From positions 1-64,000 of the IMG/VR virus record IMGVR_UViG_3300045253_000023: a stretch of DNA of 64,000 nt; one strand, 5' to 3'. The position numbers and the translations under genes are program-made. This DNA is from a virus. The notes under the pieces were generated by a model. That model ran no database searches, had not been told where the DNA came from, and saw nothing but the letters and a program-made list of their open reading frames with translations. Position 1 is the first letter of the stretch; the number at the start of each line of letters is the position of its first letter. Positions 25,635 through 34,491 of the stretch are shown here, one piece after another.

Positions 25635-27356
25635 ATGGCTGACACAATTGTAGTTACATCTCCAGATAGCAGTGGAGTCAACACTGTTGGGCGAGTAAAT
25701 GTCAACACAAAAGATTCAGTCACCAACGCAACGTTGGTCAGAGGAGTAACTGCGCAAGGTGCGGAGATTCCTCCAGTTCAAATATCCACAATCAAAGGAG
25801 ATACTGGCTCAACAGGTCGAGTTGGTCCTAGCGGTGCGCAGGGTGCGCAAGGCGATCCAGGTCCAAGCGGTCCTCAAGGCTCAGTTGGCGCGCAGGGAGC
25901 GAGCGGCGGAGTTGGTCCTCAAGGAGCTCAAGGAACATCTGGTTCACCTGGTGCTGCAGGACCAACTGGATCACCAGGCGCTCAAGGTGCTCCTGGAACT
26001 ATCGGTCCTCAAGGATCAACTGGTCCAACAGGTTCAACTGGAATTGCTGGTCCGACTGGTCCAACAGGAAGCACTGGTGCGCAAGGAGCCACAGGAGCTG
26101 GAGTACCAGGAGCAGCTGGTCCAACGGGCGCAAATGGTCCGACTGGCCCACAAGGATTCCAAGGAGCAACTGGTGCAGGAACACCAGGAATTGCTGGTCC
26201 GACTGGTCTTCAAGGAGCTGTTGGTGGAACAGGCCCAACAGGTTCAACTGGTCCTCAGGGATTTCAAGGAAACACAGGCGGCATTGGACCAACTGGTCTC
26301 CAAGGAGCTGTCGGAACTACTGGTCCGACTGGCGGAAATGGTCCCCAGGGATTTCAGGGTGCTGTTGGAACAACAGGCCCAACAGGAAGCACTGGACCAC
26401 AAGGATTGACAGGAATAACTGGTCCGACTGGACCAACAGGCGGAACTGGACCACAAGGATTCCAGGGCGCTGTCGGAACTACAGGTTCGCAAGGAGCAAC
26501 TGGTGGTTCTGGACCAACAGGACCAACAGGAAATACTGGACCAACAGGATCACAAGGTGCTCAAGGATCACAAGGAGCTTCTGGTCCGACAGGAGCTAAT
26601 GGTCCAACAGGTGCTCAAGGATTCCAAGGTGCCGCTGGTCCAACAGGTGGCACAGGACCAACTGGTCTTCAAGGAGCAGTCGGAACGACAGGACCAACTG
26701 GACCAACGGGTGCTCAAGGTGCCGTTGGTCCTACAGGCGGAACTGGACCACAAGGACTACAAGGAAACACTGGTCCAGCAGGTTCAACTGGTCCGCAAGG
26801 ATTCCAAGGAAACACAGGCGTCACAGGGCCAACTGGTCTTCAAGGTGCGGTTGGAACGACAGGAGGAGCTGGACCAACTGGACCAACAGGCGGCACTGGT
26901 CCGCAAGGCGCGCAAGGTTCAGCAGGAACCACAGGTCCAACAGGACCAAATGGTCCACAAGGATCACAAGGAGCTGCTGGAGGAATAGGACCAACTGGTG
27001 GTAATGGTCCAACAGGCCCACAAGGTTCGCAAGGTGCAGCTGGTGGTGTCGGACCAACTGGACCACAAGGACCAACTGCCACCTTAAATAAGGTCACAGG
27101 ACTTGTTGATTTTGGTTCTGGCGCAAGTGAAGAGAATTCTGCTACAGTATCTGTTTCTGCTGCATGGGTGACACCATCAATGATGTTGATTCCTGTTGTC
27201 ACAGCGTATAGCGCAGATCATGACGATGAAGATGTCAATCTTGATTGTGTGTCTGCTATCACAACGAATATCAACAATGGCGTTGGTTTCGATATTATCG
27301 CATCTGCTCCAGAAGGAACTTGGGGCCGATACAACGTCACTGTCACTGGAGTATAA
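25635..27356 (+). CDS. Collagen-like fibre protein with C-terminal domain (third copy)
   Basis: A 573-residue protein. Residues 1-55 are a non-collagen N-terminus ([20 protein letters not shown]...[14 protein letters not shown]). Residues ~55-480 are nearly unbroken Gly-X-Y triplets, and the last ~90 residues are a beta-type tip ([32 protein letters not shown], ending [10 protein letters not shown]). That tip pattern, a W followed by hydrophobic strands, acidic DHDDED and a closing GxYxVxV, recurs at ends of phage fibres. It differs from the tip of the 14567 protein, so the phage carries at least two collagen rods with different ends. It lies downstream of the lysis genes and small paralogues. 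Confidence 0.85.
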   Translation: MADTIVVTSPDSSGVNTVGRVNVNTKDSVTNATLVRGVTAQGAEIPPVQISTIKGDTGSTGRVGPSGAQGAQGDPGPSGPQGSVGAQGASGGVGPQGAQGTSGSPGAAGPTGSPGAQGAPGTIGPQGSTGPTGSTGIAGPTGPTGSTGAQGATGAGVPGAAGPTGANGPTGPQGFQGATGAGTPGIAGPTGLQGAVGGTGPTGSTGPQGFQGNTGGIGPTGLQGAVGTTGPTGGNGPQGFQGAVGTTGPTGSTGPQGLTGITGPTGPTGGTGPQGFQGAVGTTGSQGATGGSGPTGPTGNTGPTGSQGAQGSQGASGPTGANGPTGAQGFQGAAGPTGGTGPTGLQGAVGTTGPTGPTGAQGAVGPTGGTGPQGLQGNTGPAGSTGPQGFQGNTGVTGPTGLQGAVGTTGGAGPTGPTGGTGPQGAQGSAGTTGPTGPNGPQGSQGAAGGIGPTGGNGPTGPQGSQGAAGGVGPTGPQGPTATLNKVTGLVDFGSGASEENSATVSVSAAWVTPSMMLIPVVTAYSADHDDEDVNLDCVSAITTNINNGVGFDIIASAPEGTWGRYNVTVTGV

Positions 27357-27362
27357 AACAAC

Positions 27363-28808
27363 ATGAGCACAAGAATCAAAGGCGTCTCAAATCTTGCTGA
27401 TGTGGATAGCAACAGCAATCTCAAAACCAATTTGCCGACTGTTATTTCTCAGGCAGGATATGTGATTCCTGTTTCGGAAGTTGATCCAGGTACAATCACA
27501 GGATCATCTCTTCGCAGAGCAATCAACGTGTCGCAAGGTCGAAGAATGGCTGTTGGTCTTGACACTCCGATCTTTGATTTCACATTCAATGCTACAGCTC
27601 AAGACACAAGTACATGGAAATGTGTATTCACAACCATGACTATCACTCAAGGTTCTGGATCAGCATTGTTCAATGCTGGTTCTGCAACTGTTTCTGGCAA
27701 CATTGCTGGACTTCAATCTTGGCGCATGTTCAACTTGCTTGAAGGCGGTCCACTCAAAATCGAACTCTCACTTCTTGCGACAGCTGTTCCACTGACCAAC
27801 CAGGTTGGTGAATGGGGATTGTTCCAGACTGCTGCTACTATTGCTGATGGTGTGTACTTCCGCTACAGCTCAGCTGGTCTGTATGGTGTCATCAACTATG
27901 GTGGCGTCGAAACAGTTAGCAGCTTGCTTCTTGCTTCAATAACAGCAGGAACAACATACAACTTCACTATCATCATCGGTGAAGGTTCTACCGAATTCTG
28001 GTATGATCTTGGTGCTGGCGCAGTTCTCATGGGCACAATCACTACACCAGCAGCCCAATCAGAGCCATTTGCTTTTGGTGCATTGCCTGTCTGCGTTCAG
28101 CAGCGCAACTCCGGAACAGTGTCTGGTTCTCCTCAGATGCAACTGAAATGGTCAGACGTTTCCGTGATGCAGAAGTCATTGAACTTGACTATGCCATTCT
28201 CTGAACAAGTTGCTCTTTGCCGAGGCAATCACCAAGGTATGTCTGGTGGCACCATGGGTATGCTGGCATTGCTGACAAACAGCTTGGCAGCGGGCGCGGG
28301 CGCAGCAATGACAAACACAACCGCTGCCCTTGGTACAGGTTTGGGTGGACAATTTTCAGCTCAGCCAACTTTGGCAGCTGGAACAGATGGAATTGTTTGC
28401 TCATATCAGAATCCAGCTGGTTCTGTCAACCAAACTCCAAGAACATTGGTGATCACAGGTATCCATGTCTCATCAATGGTCAACACTGCCTTGACTGGCG
28501 GACCATGCCAATTCATGTATTCACTTGCTTGGGGTCATACCGCTGTTTCGGCGGCCACTGCTGAATCTGCTTCATTCGCAACCAACACCACAAAGGCTCC
28601 TCGCCGCATGGGAGTTGGACTCGAAACCATCGCTGCAACAGCAGCTGTTGGTGTCACTGGCACTCCTGGCGGCATCCATGTTCTGTTGAATTCGCCTATC
28701 ATTGTCAACCCAGGTGAATTCGTTGCATTGCTGGCAAAGAACTTCGGTACAGTCACCTCTGCTGGTGTTGTTACCTTCCTCGTCACTTTCGATCATCACT
28801 GGATTTAA
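27363..28808 (+). CDS. Virion structural protein, probable fibre or tip protein
   Basis: A 481-residue protein starting MSTRIKGVSNLADVDSNSNL 6 bases after the collagen-like gene. Gly/Ala/Ser/Thr-rich with many short strands, it includes a segment like phage head-fibre and tip proteins (FDFTFNATAQDTSTWKCVFT) and a second half rich in hydrophobic Ala/Gly (SLAAGAGAAMTNTTAALGTG). The C-terminus (NPGEFVALLAKNFGTVTSAG...FLVTFDHHWI) is a typical end of marine phage structural proteins. No enzymatic motif is seen. The neck gene gp13 starts 2 bases after its stop. Confidence 0.6.
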   Translation: MSTRIKGVSNLADVDSNSNLKTNLPTVISQAGYVIPVSEVDPGTITGSSLRRAINVSQGRRMAVGLDTPIFDFTFNATAQDTSTWKCVFTTMTITQGSGSALFNAGSATVSGNIAGLQSWRMFNLLEGGPLKIELSLLATAVPLTNQVGEWGLFQTAATIADGVYFRYSSAGLYGVINYGGVETVSSLLLASITAGTTYNFTIIIGEGSTEFWYDLGAGAVLMGTITTPAAQSEPFAFGALPVCVQQRNSGTVSGSPQMQLKWSDVSVMQKSLNLTMPFSEQVALCRGNHQGMSGGTMGMLALLTNSLAAGAGAAMTNTTAALGTGLGGQFSAQPTLAAGTDGIVCSYQNPAGSVNQTPRTLVITGIHVSSMVNTALTGGPCQFMYSLAWGHTAVSAATAESASFATNTTKAPRRMGVGLETIAATAAVGVTGTPGGIHVLLNSPIIVNPGEFVALLAKNFGTVTSAGVVTFLVTFDHHWI

Positions 28809-28810
28809 TC

Positions 28811-29575
28811 ATGGGTGCTATCACCAATCTACAATCACCAGAAGACCTTCGCAATTATGCGATGAAGGCACTAGGTTCGCCAGTCATCAATATCGAAATT
28901 GATGAAGAGCAAATCTTTGACCGCATTTCTGATGCCATTCAGAAGTACATCCTCAAGCACTACAATGGCACCAATGAAGTTTGGGACTTCTACAAAGTCA
29001 CGGATGCAGACATCAAAAATGGATTCATCACTGTCCCTGCGAAGTACATCGCAATCCTGGATATGGTCGATCCAATCAAGGATTCATTCGGAACTGGTGA
29101 TGAATTTGATCAGCTGAGTTATCGTCTGGCGAATTCTGACTTCTTTGATTACACTTGGACATTGGCATCGGACATGTTCACGTCATGGTTGGCGTTCCAA
29201 GAGAAACTGGAGCTGATCAAGCAGTTCTTCCAGCCACAGCGTCGCTTCCGTTACAACTCCATGACTGGACAGATGCAGCTCTTTGGAAGTGATTGGCAAC
29301 GTCCAGGCTATTTCTTCATTTGGCATGCATACACATCCATTGATCCAACAGAAAACACCAACATCTACAACGATGAATGGCTGAAGCGATATGCAACAGC
29401 TCTAATTGGACAGCAATGGGGTCGCAACGTGTTCAAGTACAATGGCATTCAACTGCCAGGTGGCGTCACGATGAATGGTATCGAGATTCGCAACTACTAT
29501 GATGCTCAAGTTGCCAAGCTCGATGAAGAATTCCAGAAGTCATATATGCTTCCTATTGACTTCATGGTGGCATAA
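28811..29575 (+). CDS. 13: Neck protein, T4 gp13-like
   Basis: A 254-residue protein (T4 gp13 is 309). The N-terminal pattern (LRNYAMKALGSPVINIEI, then EEQIFDRISDAIQKYILKHY and a following NGT) is the signature I associate with gp13-type neck proteins. In T4 gp13 and gp14 form the neck connecting the portal end of the head to the tail terminator. The next gene is gp14-like, then gp15-like, which keeps the T4 order 13-14-15. The upstream gene ends 2 bases earlier, so expression is probably coupled. Confidence 0.75.
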   Translation: MGAITNLQSPEDLRNYAMKALGSPVINIEIDEEQIFDRISDAIQKYILKHYNGTNEVWDFYKVTDADIKNGFITVPAKYIAILDMVDPIKDSFGTGDEFDQLSYRLANSDFFDYTWTLASDMFTSWLAFQEKLELIKQFFQPQRRFRYNSMTGQMQLFGSDWQRPGYFFIWHAYTSIDPTENTNIYNDEWLKRYATALIGQQWGRNVFKYNGIQLPGGVTMNGIEIRNYYDAQVAKLDEEFQKSYMLPIDFMVA

Positions 29576-29583
29576 GTACCAAC

Positions 29584-30237
29584 ATGACGATCAATCGCTA
29601 TTTCAATCTGCTTGGCCAGAAGGTGCCGAATCAGGAAACTGATTTGGTGCGCGGCTGGGTCAAAGAGGCCATCCAAATCAATGGATTCGACCTCTATTAC
29701 ATCGTGCGCGACACAGTAAAATTGGACAAATTGTTTGGTGAAGATGTTTTGTCAAACTTCAAGACCAACTACAAGATCGAAGCATATCTGGAAACCAGTG
29801 GTGGGTTTGAAGGTCCAGGTGATGTATTGAAGCAGATGGGATCAATTGTTTCCGACCAATGCACCATCCAAGTACAGCGCGAGAGATTCCAAGAACAGAC
29901 CACAATGGAGTATCCAAAGGAAGGAGACTTGATCTTCTTCCCAGAGATGTTCAATCGCGGCGTTTGGGAAATCAAATTTGTTGAGGATGAACAACAGTTC
30001 TATCCAACAGGCAGTCGTATCTCATTCAAGATGAAGTTGGAGTTGTTTGATCTCAGCGGAGAAACATTCAACACTGGTATCGCCAATCTGGATAAGCGCA
30101 TGGGTGACTTTGCTCCAGTGAAACTCCAAACACTGACTGAATTGGAAGATGTCTTGAAATCAGACAACAAGCAGATTCAGACAGAAAGCGATGCGATCGT
30201 GGACACAACACAATCATCAATCTTCGGTAAATTCTAA
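29584..30237 (+). CDS. 14: Neck protein, T4 gp14-like
   Basis: A 217-residue protein (T4 gp14 is 256). Recognisable points are TDLVRGWVKEAIQINGFDLYY (T4: [20 protein letters not shown], then VPRE), LFGEDVLSNF (T4: IFGEDLKNKF), YLETSGGFEGPGD (T4: YLNSFEGYEGQKS) and PKEGDLIFFPE...WEIKFVE (T4: PKEGDLIYFP...FEINWVE). It completes the head-tail neck with gp13. The ATG follows the gp13 stop by 8 bases. An ATAAGTA overlaps the gp13 stop but is only 5 bases from the ATG, too close for a normal promoter leader. Confidence 0.85.
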   Translation: MTINRYFNLLGQKVPNQETDLVRGWVKEAIQINGFDLYYIVRDTVKLDKLFGEDVLSNFKTNYKIEAYLETSGGFEGPGDVLKQMGSIVSDQCTIQVQRERFQEQTTMEYPKEGDLIFFPEMFNRGVWEIKFVEDEQQFYPTGSRISFKMKLELFDLSGETFNTGIANLDKRMGDFAPVKLQTLTELEDVLKSDNKQIQTESDAIVDTTQSSIFGKF

Positions 30238-30240
30238 ACC

Positions 30241-32196
30241 ATGTCATATCTTGATGGCGCACAAGACGAAGTCTACTATCAAACCATTCGCCGCAATGCG
30301 ATTGTGTTTGCGACTGTCTTTAACAACATGAATCTGATTCGCTTTGATGCGAACAACGTTGCTGTGACCAAGCAAAAGGTGCCACTTGTCTATGGTCCAA
30401 AGCAGCACTGGTATCAGAAGATCATCGAAAAGGCTTCGATGACATCTGACCAAGGTCGAACAGTTGAGCTCCAGACAACGACTCCACGCATGTCCTTTTA
30501 CATGCCAACGCTGAGCTATGATTCAACGCGCCAAATGAATCCACTCAATCAAGTGCGTCAGCGCAATGGGTCTGCAAATGAATTGAGCCAGTTGGCCCCA
30601 GCTCCATACAATCTCGACTTCAAACTGTCCATCTATTCCAAGAACACAGATGATGGTTTGAATGTGCTTGAGCAGATTCTTCCAATGTTCACCCCAACAC
30701 TCAATGTGCGTGTGCGTGAGGTGGACAAGATGGAAGAATTTCGCACAGTCAAGATCACATTGAAGCATGTTGAATGCGATGACAACTATGCGAGTGGATA
30801 TGAAAAGAATCGACTGATCACATGGGACTTGGATTTTGTTCAAGAAGCTGTGATCTATCCACCAATCCAGAATACTCCATTGATCTTGCAGACCATTGTG
30901 GACTTCAAGAATGACTATCTCAACCCTCCTCAAGAACTTGAGAAAATCACAGTAACCGCATTGGGTCAGAATCCACCAGATTACAACAAAGAGAATGCTT
31001 CAATTGATATTGAAGACTTCGGTGAATCCACTCTTGAGATGTCAGGTCATATTCCAGGCGGCAACGCAGGAACCGCAGCATCAGGTAGCTATACAGGATT
31101 GTTTGGCTATCCACCATACACATTCGCTCTGGCTTCCGGAACATTCCCTTCGACTGGCGGTCTCAGTTCCACAGGTGTCGCATTGGGTAATTGGAAGGCA
31201 GCTGCCTCGTTTTCATGGGTCGTTCAAGTCACTGACTCGCGCGATGAAACATTCTTGCTCAACGATTCATGCACAACCACCACGCTATATCCAACATTGA
31301 CATTGACTGGAACATACCCAAGTGGCGATGTCGGCGTGCCATACTCGCAGAATCTCGCCATCTCTGGTGGCAACGGAGTTTACTCTCTGACTGGCGGAAC
31401 TGGTCTAGCATCAGGCACATTGCCTGCTGGATTGTCATTGTCTATCGTTGGAACCAATTTGGTTCTTTCTGGAACACCAACAACCATTCACGCAGACTAT
31501 ACATTCACTGTTTCTGTTGATTCTAGTGATGTACAAACTGCAACATCAGCTCAAGATTTGTCAATCACACCAGACCCAGCTGAGGCTCTTGATCCAGGTC
31601 ACACATCAACATTCATTGATCTGACAAATTCCAATCGCACATCACGCAGTCATGCTGATATTTTCAGCGGCGATCCAAATTGGCAGTCTGCTCGTTCTGT
31701 CACACCTCATTCTTCTGGTAAGTATTGGGTTGAATTGACAATTGACGCATCCAACACAGGATTCAATGACGCCTTTGGTGTGATTGATTCCGCATACAAT
31801 ATCTCGAACAATGCTCTCAGCATCGTCGTTGGCACCGTTGGTTATTCCTTCGGATCATTGCTTGGCAATAGCAACAATGTCCATGGCGGAATGGTTCTCA
31901 ATCTGACTCCATCTGAACCAGGATTGAGTTCAGGTCAAACCTTCATGCTTTGCGTTGACTTTGATGCAGGTAATGGTTGGTTGCAAGGCACCAACACTGG
32001 AGGATTCTTGGGTGGCGGCAATCCAGCAATTGGTTCACTTCCATTGTTCTCATTCACTCCAAATACGCAGTTGTTCTTTGCGGTTTCAGTAGCAGCAAAT
32101 GCTGGTTCATCTGGACCAAATGGACTCAACACAATCAACAGCGGTCAGGCGTCGCCTGTTAATACCGCACCAGCAGGTTTCGATCCGTGGGGTTAA
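30241..32196 (+). CDS. 15: Tail sheath stabiliser gp15 with Ig-like and SPRY-like C-terminal extension
   Basis: A 651-residue protein; T4 gp15 is 272. Residues ~1-235 follow gp15: a YYxxxIRRxAIVFATVFNN start, KVPLVYGPKQHWYQK, PRMSFYMPTLSYDSTRQ, and YNLDFKLSIYSKNTDDGLNVLEQILPxF with TPTLNV. After a linker, residues ~275-440 contain Ig-like putative modules with the LPAGLSLS...LVLSGTPT signature. Residues ~455-651 look like a SPRY domain: SGKYWVELTI, GYSFG, MLCVDFDAGNGWLQGT, and the ending PAGFDPWG. gp15 caps the tail tube and contracts with the sheath at the neck, so the extra domains would be displayed at the head-tail joint. No stop or frameshift separates the parts. Confidence 0.8.
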   Translation: MSYLDGAQDEVYYQTIRRNAIVFATVFNNMNLIRFDANNVAVTKQKVPLVYGPKQHWYQKIIEKASMTSDQGRTVELQTTTPRMSFYMPTLSYDSTRQMNPLNQVRQRNGSANELSQLAPAPYNLDFKLSIYSKNTDDGLNVLEQILPMFTPTLNVRVREVDKMEEFRTVKITLKHVECDDNYASGYEKNRLITWDLDFVQEAVIYPPIQNTPLILQTIVDFKNDYLNPPQELEKITVTALGQNPPDYNKENASIDIEDFGESTLEMSGHIPGGNAGTAASGSYTGLFGYPPYTFALASGTFPSTGGLSSTGVALGNWKAAASFSWVVQVTDSRDETFLLNDSCTTTTLYPTLTLTGTYPSGDVGVPYSQNLAISGGNGVYSLTGGTGLASGTLPAGLSLSIVGTNLVLSGTPTTIHADYTFTVSVDSSDVQTATSAQDLSITPDPAEALDPGHTSTFIDLTNSNRTSRSHADIFSGDPNWQSARSVTPHSSGKYWVELTIDASNTGFNDAFGVIDSAYNISNNALSIVVGTVGYSFGSLLGNSNNVHGGMVLNLTPSEPGLSSGQTFMLCVDFDAGNGWLQGTNTGGFLGGGNPAIGSLPLFSFTPNTQLFFAVSVAANAGSSGPNGLNTINSGQASPVNTAPAGFDPWG

Positions 32197-32201
32197 GTGT
32201 T

Positions 32202-32735
32202 ATGACAAAAGTTGATGATACATTTTCATCATTGAATGAACTTCTTGGCATCAATGCCGAAGAAAAACAAGAGATGATCTCTGTCGACGATGACAAAAAT
32301 GTCCAGAGTCTTGTGCCTCAAGACAATACTGTCATTGCTTTCAGAGAGAATACGAATGCGCCAGATAAAGGCCAGAGTGCCACGGATGATTTCAACTTCG
32401 CGCGGGAAGTCATTCATGACGCGCTCCAGCGCGCGCAGGACTTGGTTGCTGTCACGATCCGTGAAGCAAAGATCACTGGACATCCTATGGTCATGCAGGC
32501 TGCTAACCAAGCAATCAAGAACATTTCGGAGCTGGGCAAAGACTTGCTCGAAATACATAATAAAATCAAGGAGTTAAAGGCTGACGACAAACCTCAGCAG
32601 CCTGGCAAGACAATTATTGTTGAGAAGTCGACCCTTGAACTCTTGAGAGAACTCAAGAAAGATATGGCCATTATTGATGGTGAAGCAACAAGGATAGAGC
32701 ATAATGGATCTGAATCTCGAACCACCAGTTCCTGA
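32202..32735 (+). CDS. 16: Small terminase subunit, T4 gp16-like
   Basis: A 177-residue protein from the ATG at 32202; the in-frame GTG at 32187 lies inside the gp15 gene. The central helical region (DFNFAREVIHDALQRAQDLV, then HPMVMQAANQAIKNISELGK and LLEIHNKIKEL) matches gp16 in pattern and length (T4: 164 residues), ending in a Lys/Glu-rich tail. The small terminase recognises the concatemer and stimulates gp17. Its last 32 bases overlap the large terminase gene, an arrangement also seen in T4 16/17. Confidence 0.7.
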   Translation: MTKVDDTFSSLNELLGINAEEKQEMISVDDDKNVQSLVPQDNTVIAFRENTNAPDKGQSATDDFNFAREVIHDALQRAQDLVAVTIREAKITGHPMVMQAANQAIKNISELGKDLLEIHNKIKELKADDKPQQPGKTIIVEKSTLELLRELKKDMAIIDGEATRIEHNGSESRTTSS

Positions 32736-34386
32736 TTTCAAGTTGAAACGCTCCCAGGGATATCTGGGAAACAAAGAAATTAAGCGAGCAGGAGTTACGT
32801 TGCCTCTGACACCAGAGCATATCAAGGAATATGCCAAATGTGCCATGGACATCAACTACTTCTGCGAAATGTACATGAAAATTGTCTCTGTGGACGATGG
32901 TTTGATTCCATTGAAGCCATTTCCATTCCAGAAGAAGATCATTGCAGCATCCATCGAGAACAGATTCAACATCGTGGTTTGCGCACGTCAATCTGGTAAG
33001 ACAACAACCAACACAGCAATCATCCTTCACTATATTCTGTTCAATGAGCAGAAGAACGTGGCCATCATTGCTAACAAAGCGCAAACTGCTCGAAGCATCC
33101 TCGATCGTATCCAGTTGGCATACAGACATCTACCAAAGTGGCTGCAACAAGGTGTTGTGGAGTGGAACAAAGGTTCTTCATCCTTTGAGAATGGTTGCAA
33201 GATTTTCGTTGGTTCAACGACATCATCATCGATTCGTGGTGAAACAATCGCCATGCTGTTCATCGACGAAGTTGCCTTCATTGAGCCAAACCTGTATGAA
33301 GAGTTCTTCCGCTCAGTCTACCCAACCATCTCATCTGGTAAGACAACCAAGATTTTCATGGTGTCAACTCCAAATGGAATGAATCACTTCTACACACTGG
33401 TCAAAGCTGCCAGAGAGAACAAGAGCGGATTTAAGCTGCTTGAGTTCACGTGGCGCGATGTTCCAGGTAGAACTGAGGAATGGAAAGAACAAGAAATTGC
33501 CAACACTTCTCCTGAGGCGTTCAATCAGGAACAAGAATGTGTGTTCATGGGTTCCACCAAGACGCTGTTGTCTTCGAAGTGCCTCAAAGATTTGTCCTTC
33601 AACAATCCGCTGGACATCAATGATGAGAAGACACTCAAGCTCTATGAGAAGCCAATCAAGAGAAACCCAGATATTGAGGATGACGTCAACAACGTTGATC
33701 ATCAATACTTTTTGTCTGTGGACGTTTCGGAAGGTTTGAATCAAGACTACTCCACAATCTCTGTGATTGACATCACATCAATCCCATACAAGCAAGTCGC
33801 TACATACAGAAGCAATCGCATTTCGCCACTGTTGTTCCCTATGATCATCTACAAGATGGCCACTGCGTACAACAATGCGTATGTCCTTGTTGAGAACAAC
33901 TCCATTGGTCACTCTGTGGTCAACGATTTGAACTTTGACTTGGGTTATGAGAATGTGTTGTTCATCAAGACCACAGAAGAAGAAAAGATTCGTCTGGGTA
34001 TGAAGACAACCGTTCGAACCAAGAAGCTGGGTTGCTTGCGTATCAAGGATTTGCTGGAATCTGGAATCCTCGAACTGAATGATGAGCAAACCATTCTTGA
34101 GTTGTACAACTTTGTTGAGAAAGGACCAACTTATGCGGCTGAGGAAGGATATCAAGACGACATGGTCATGGGCCTTGTCAACTTCGCATACTACTCATCG
34201 CTTGAGCAGTTCCGCAATCTGACAGAGAACGTTTTCAAGGTTCATTTCCAGGAAATGAAGAAGAAACACCTTGAGGATTCCATGCCAACGATGCCTTATA
34301 TGAACATGGATGCTGCCAAGGAAGTCCATTATGACCCGACGGACGAAGAGAACCAAAAGCTGTTTGATCAAGGGTTCTATTTGTAA
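32704..34386 (+). CDS. 17: Large terminase subunit, T4 gp17-like
   Basis: A 560-residue packaging motor and nuclease (T4 gp17: 610). ATPase domain: Q-motif region FPFQKKI, Walker A ARQSGKTT at residues ~94-101, Walker B MLFIDE at ~184-189 followed by VAF, and coupling motif MVSTPNG near 220. The RNase H-like nuclease domain starts at SVDVSEGLNQDYS (~338) and has further acidic residues at VENN and YQDDMV (~480). It cuts and translocates concatemeric DNA through the portal. All catalytic residues appear intact. There is no intein or intron. Confidence 0.93.
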   Translation: MDLNLEPPVPDFKLKRSQGYLGNKEIKRAGVTLPLTPEHIKEYAKCAMDINYFCEMYMKIVSVDDGLIPLKPFPFQKKIIAASIENRFNIVVCARQSGKTTTNTAIILHYILFNEQKNVAIIANKAQTARSILDRIQLAYRHLPKWLQQGVVEWNKGSSSFENGCKIFVGSTTSSSIRGETIAMLFIDEVAFIEPNLYEEFFRSVYPTISSGKTTKIFMVSTPNGMNHFYTLVKAARENKSGFKLLEFTWRDVPGRTEEWKEQEIANTSPEAFNQEQECVFMGSTKTLLSSKCLKDLSFNNPLDINDEKTLKLYEKPIKRNPDIEDDVNNVDHQYFLSVDVSEGLNQDYSTISVIDITSIPYKQVATYRSNRISPLLFPMIIYKMATAYNNAYVLVENNSIGHSVVNDLNFDLGYENVLFIKTTEEEKIRLGMKTTVRTKKLGCLRIKDLLESGILELNDEQTILELYNFVEKGPTYAAEEGYQDDMVMGLVNFAYYSSLEQFRNLTENVFKVHFQEMKKKHLEDSMPTMPYMNMDAAKEVHYDPTDEENQKLFDQGFYL

Positions 34387-34399
34387 GATTCTGTAGGGA

Positions 34400-34406
34400 A
34401 TAAGTA
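34400..34406 (+). promoter_or_regulatory. Late-promoter-like motif ATAAGTA
   Basis: ATAAGTA lies 14 bases after the gp17 stop and 85 bases before the sheath ATG. The 105-base gap has no other gene; a ribosome site AAGGAGA precedes the ATG. Confidence 0.55.
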
Positions 34407-34491
34407 ATCTGTGATGAACATCTATTGGGAAGAAGCTGGAAGCAATCTTCTCTGACGCAGGAAGCACAACAATATATCAAGGAGAAACATA

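Noticed and set aside
29572-29578. ATAAGTA just before the gp14 start
   Set aside because: It overlaps the gp13 stop and is only 5 bases from the gp14 ATG, leaving no room for a leader and ribosome site.
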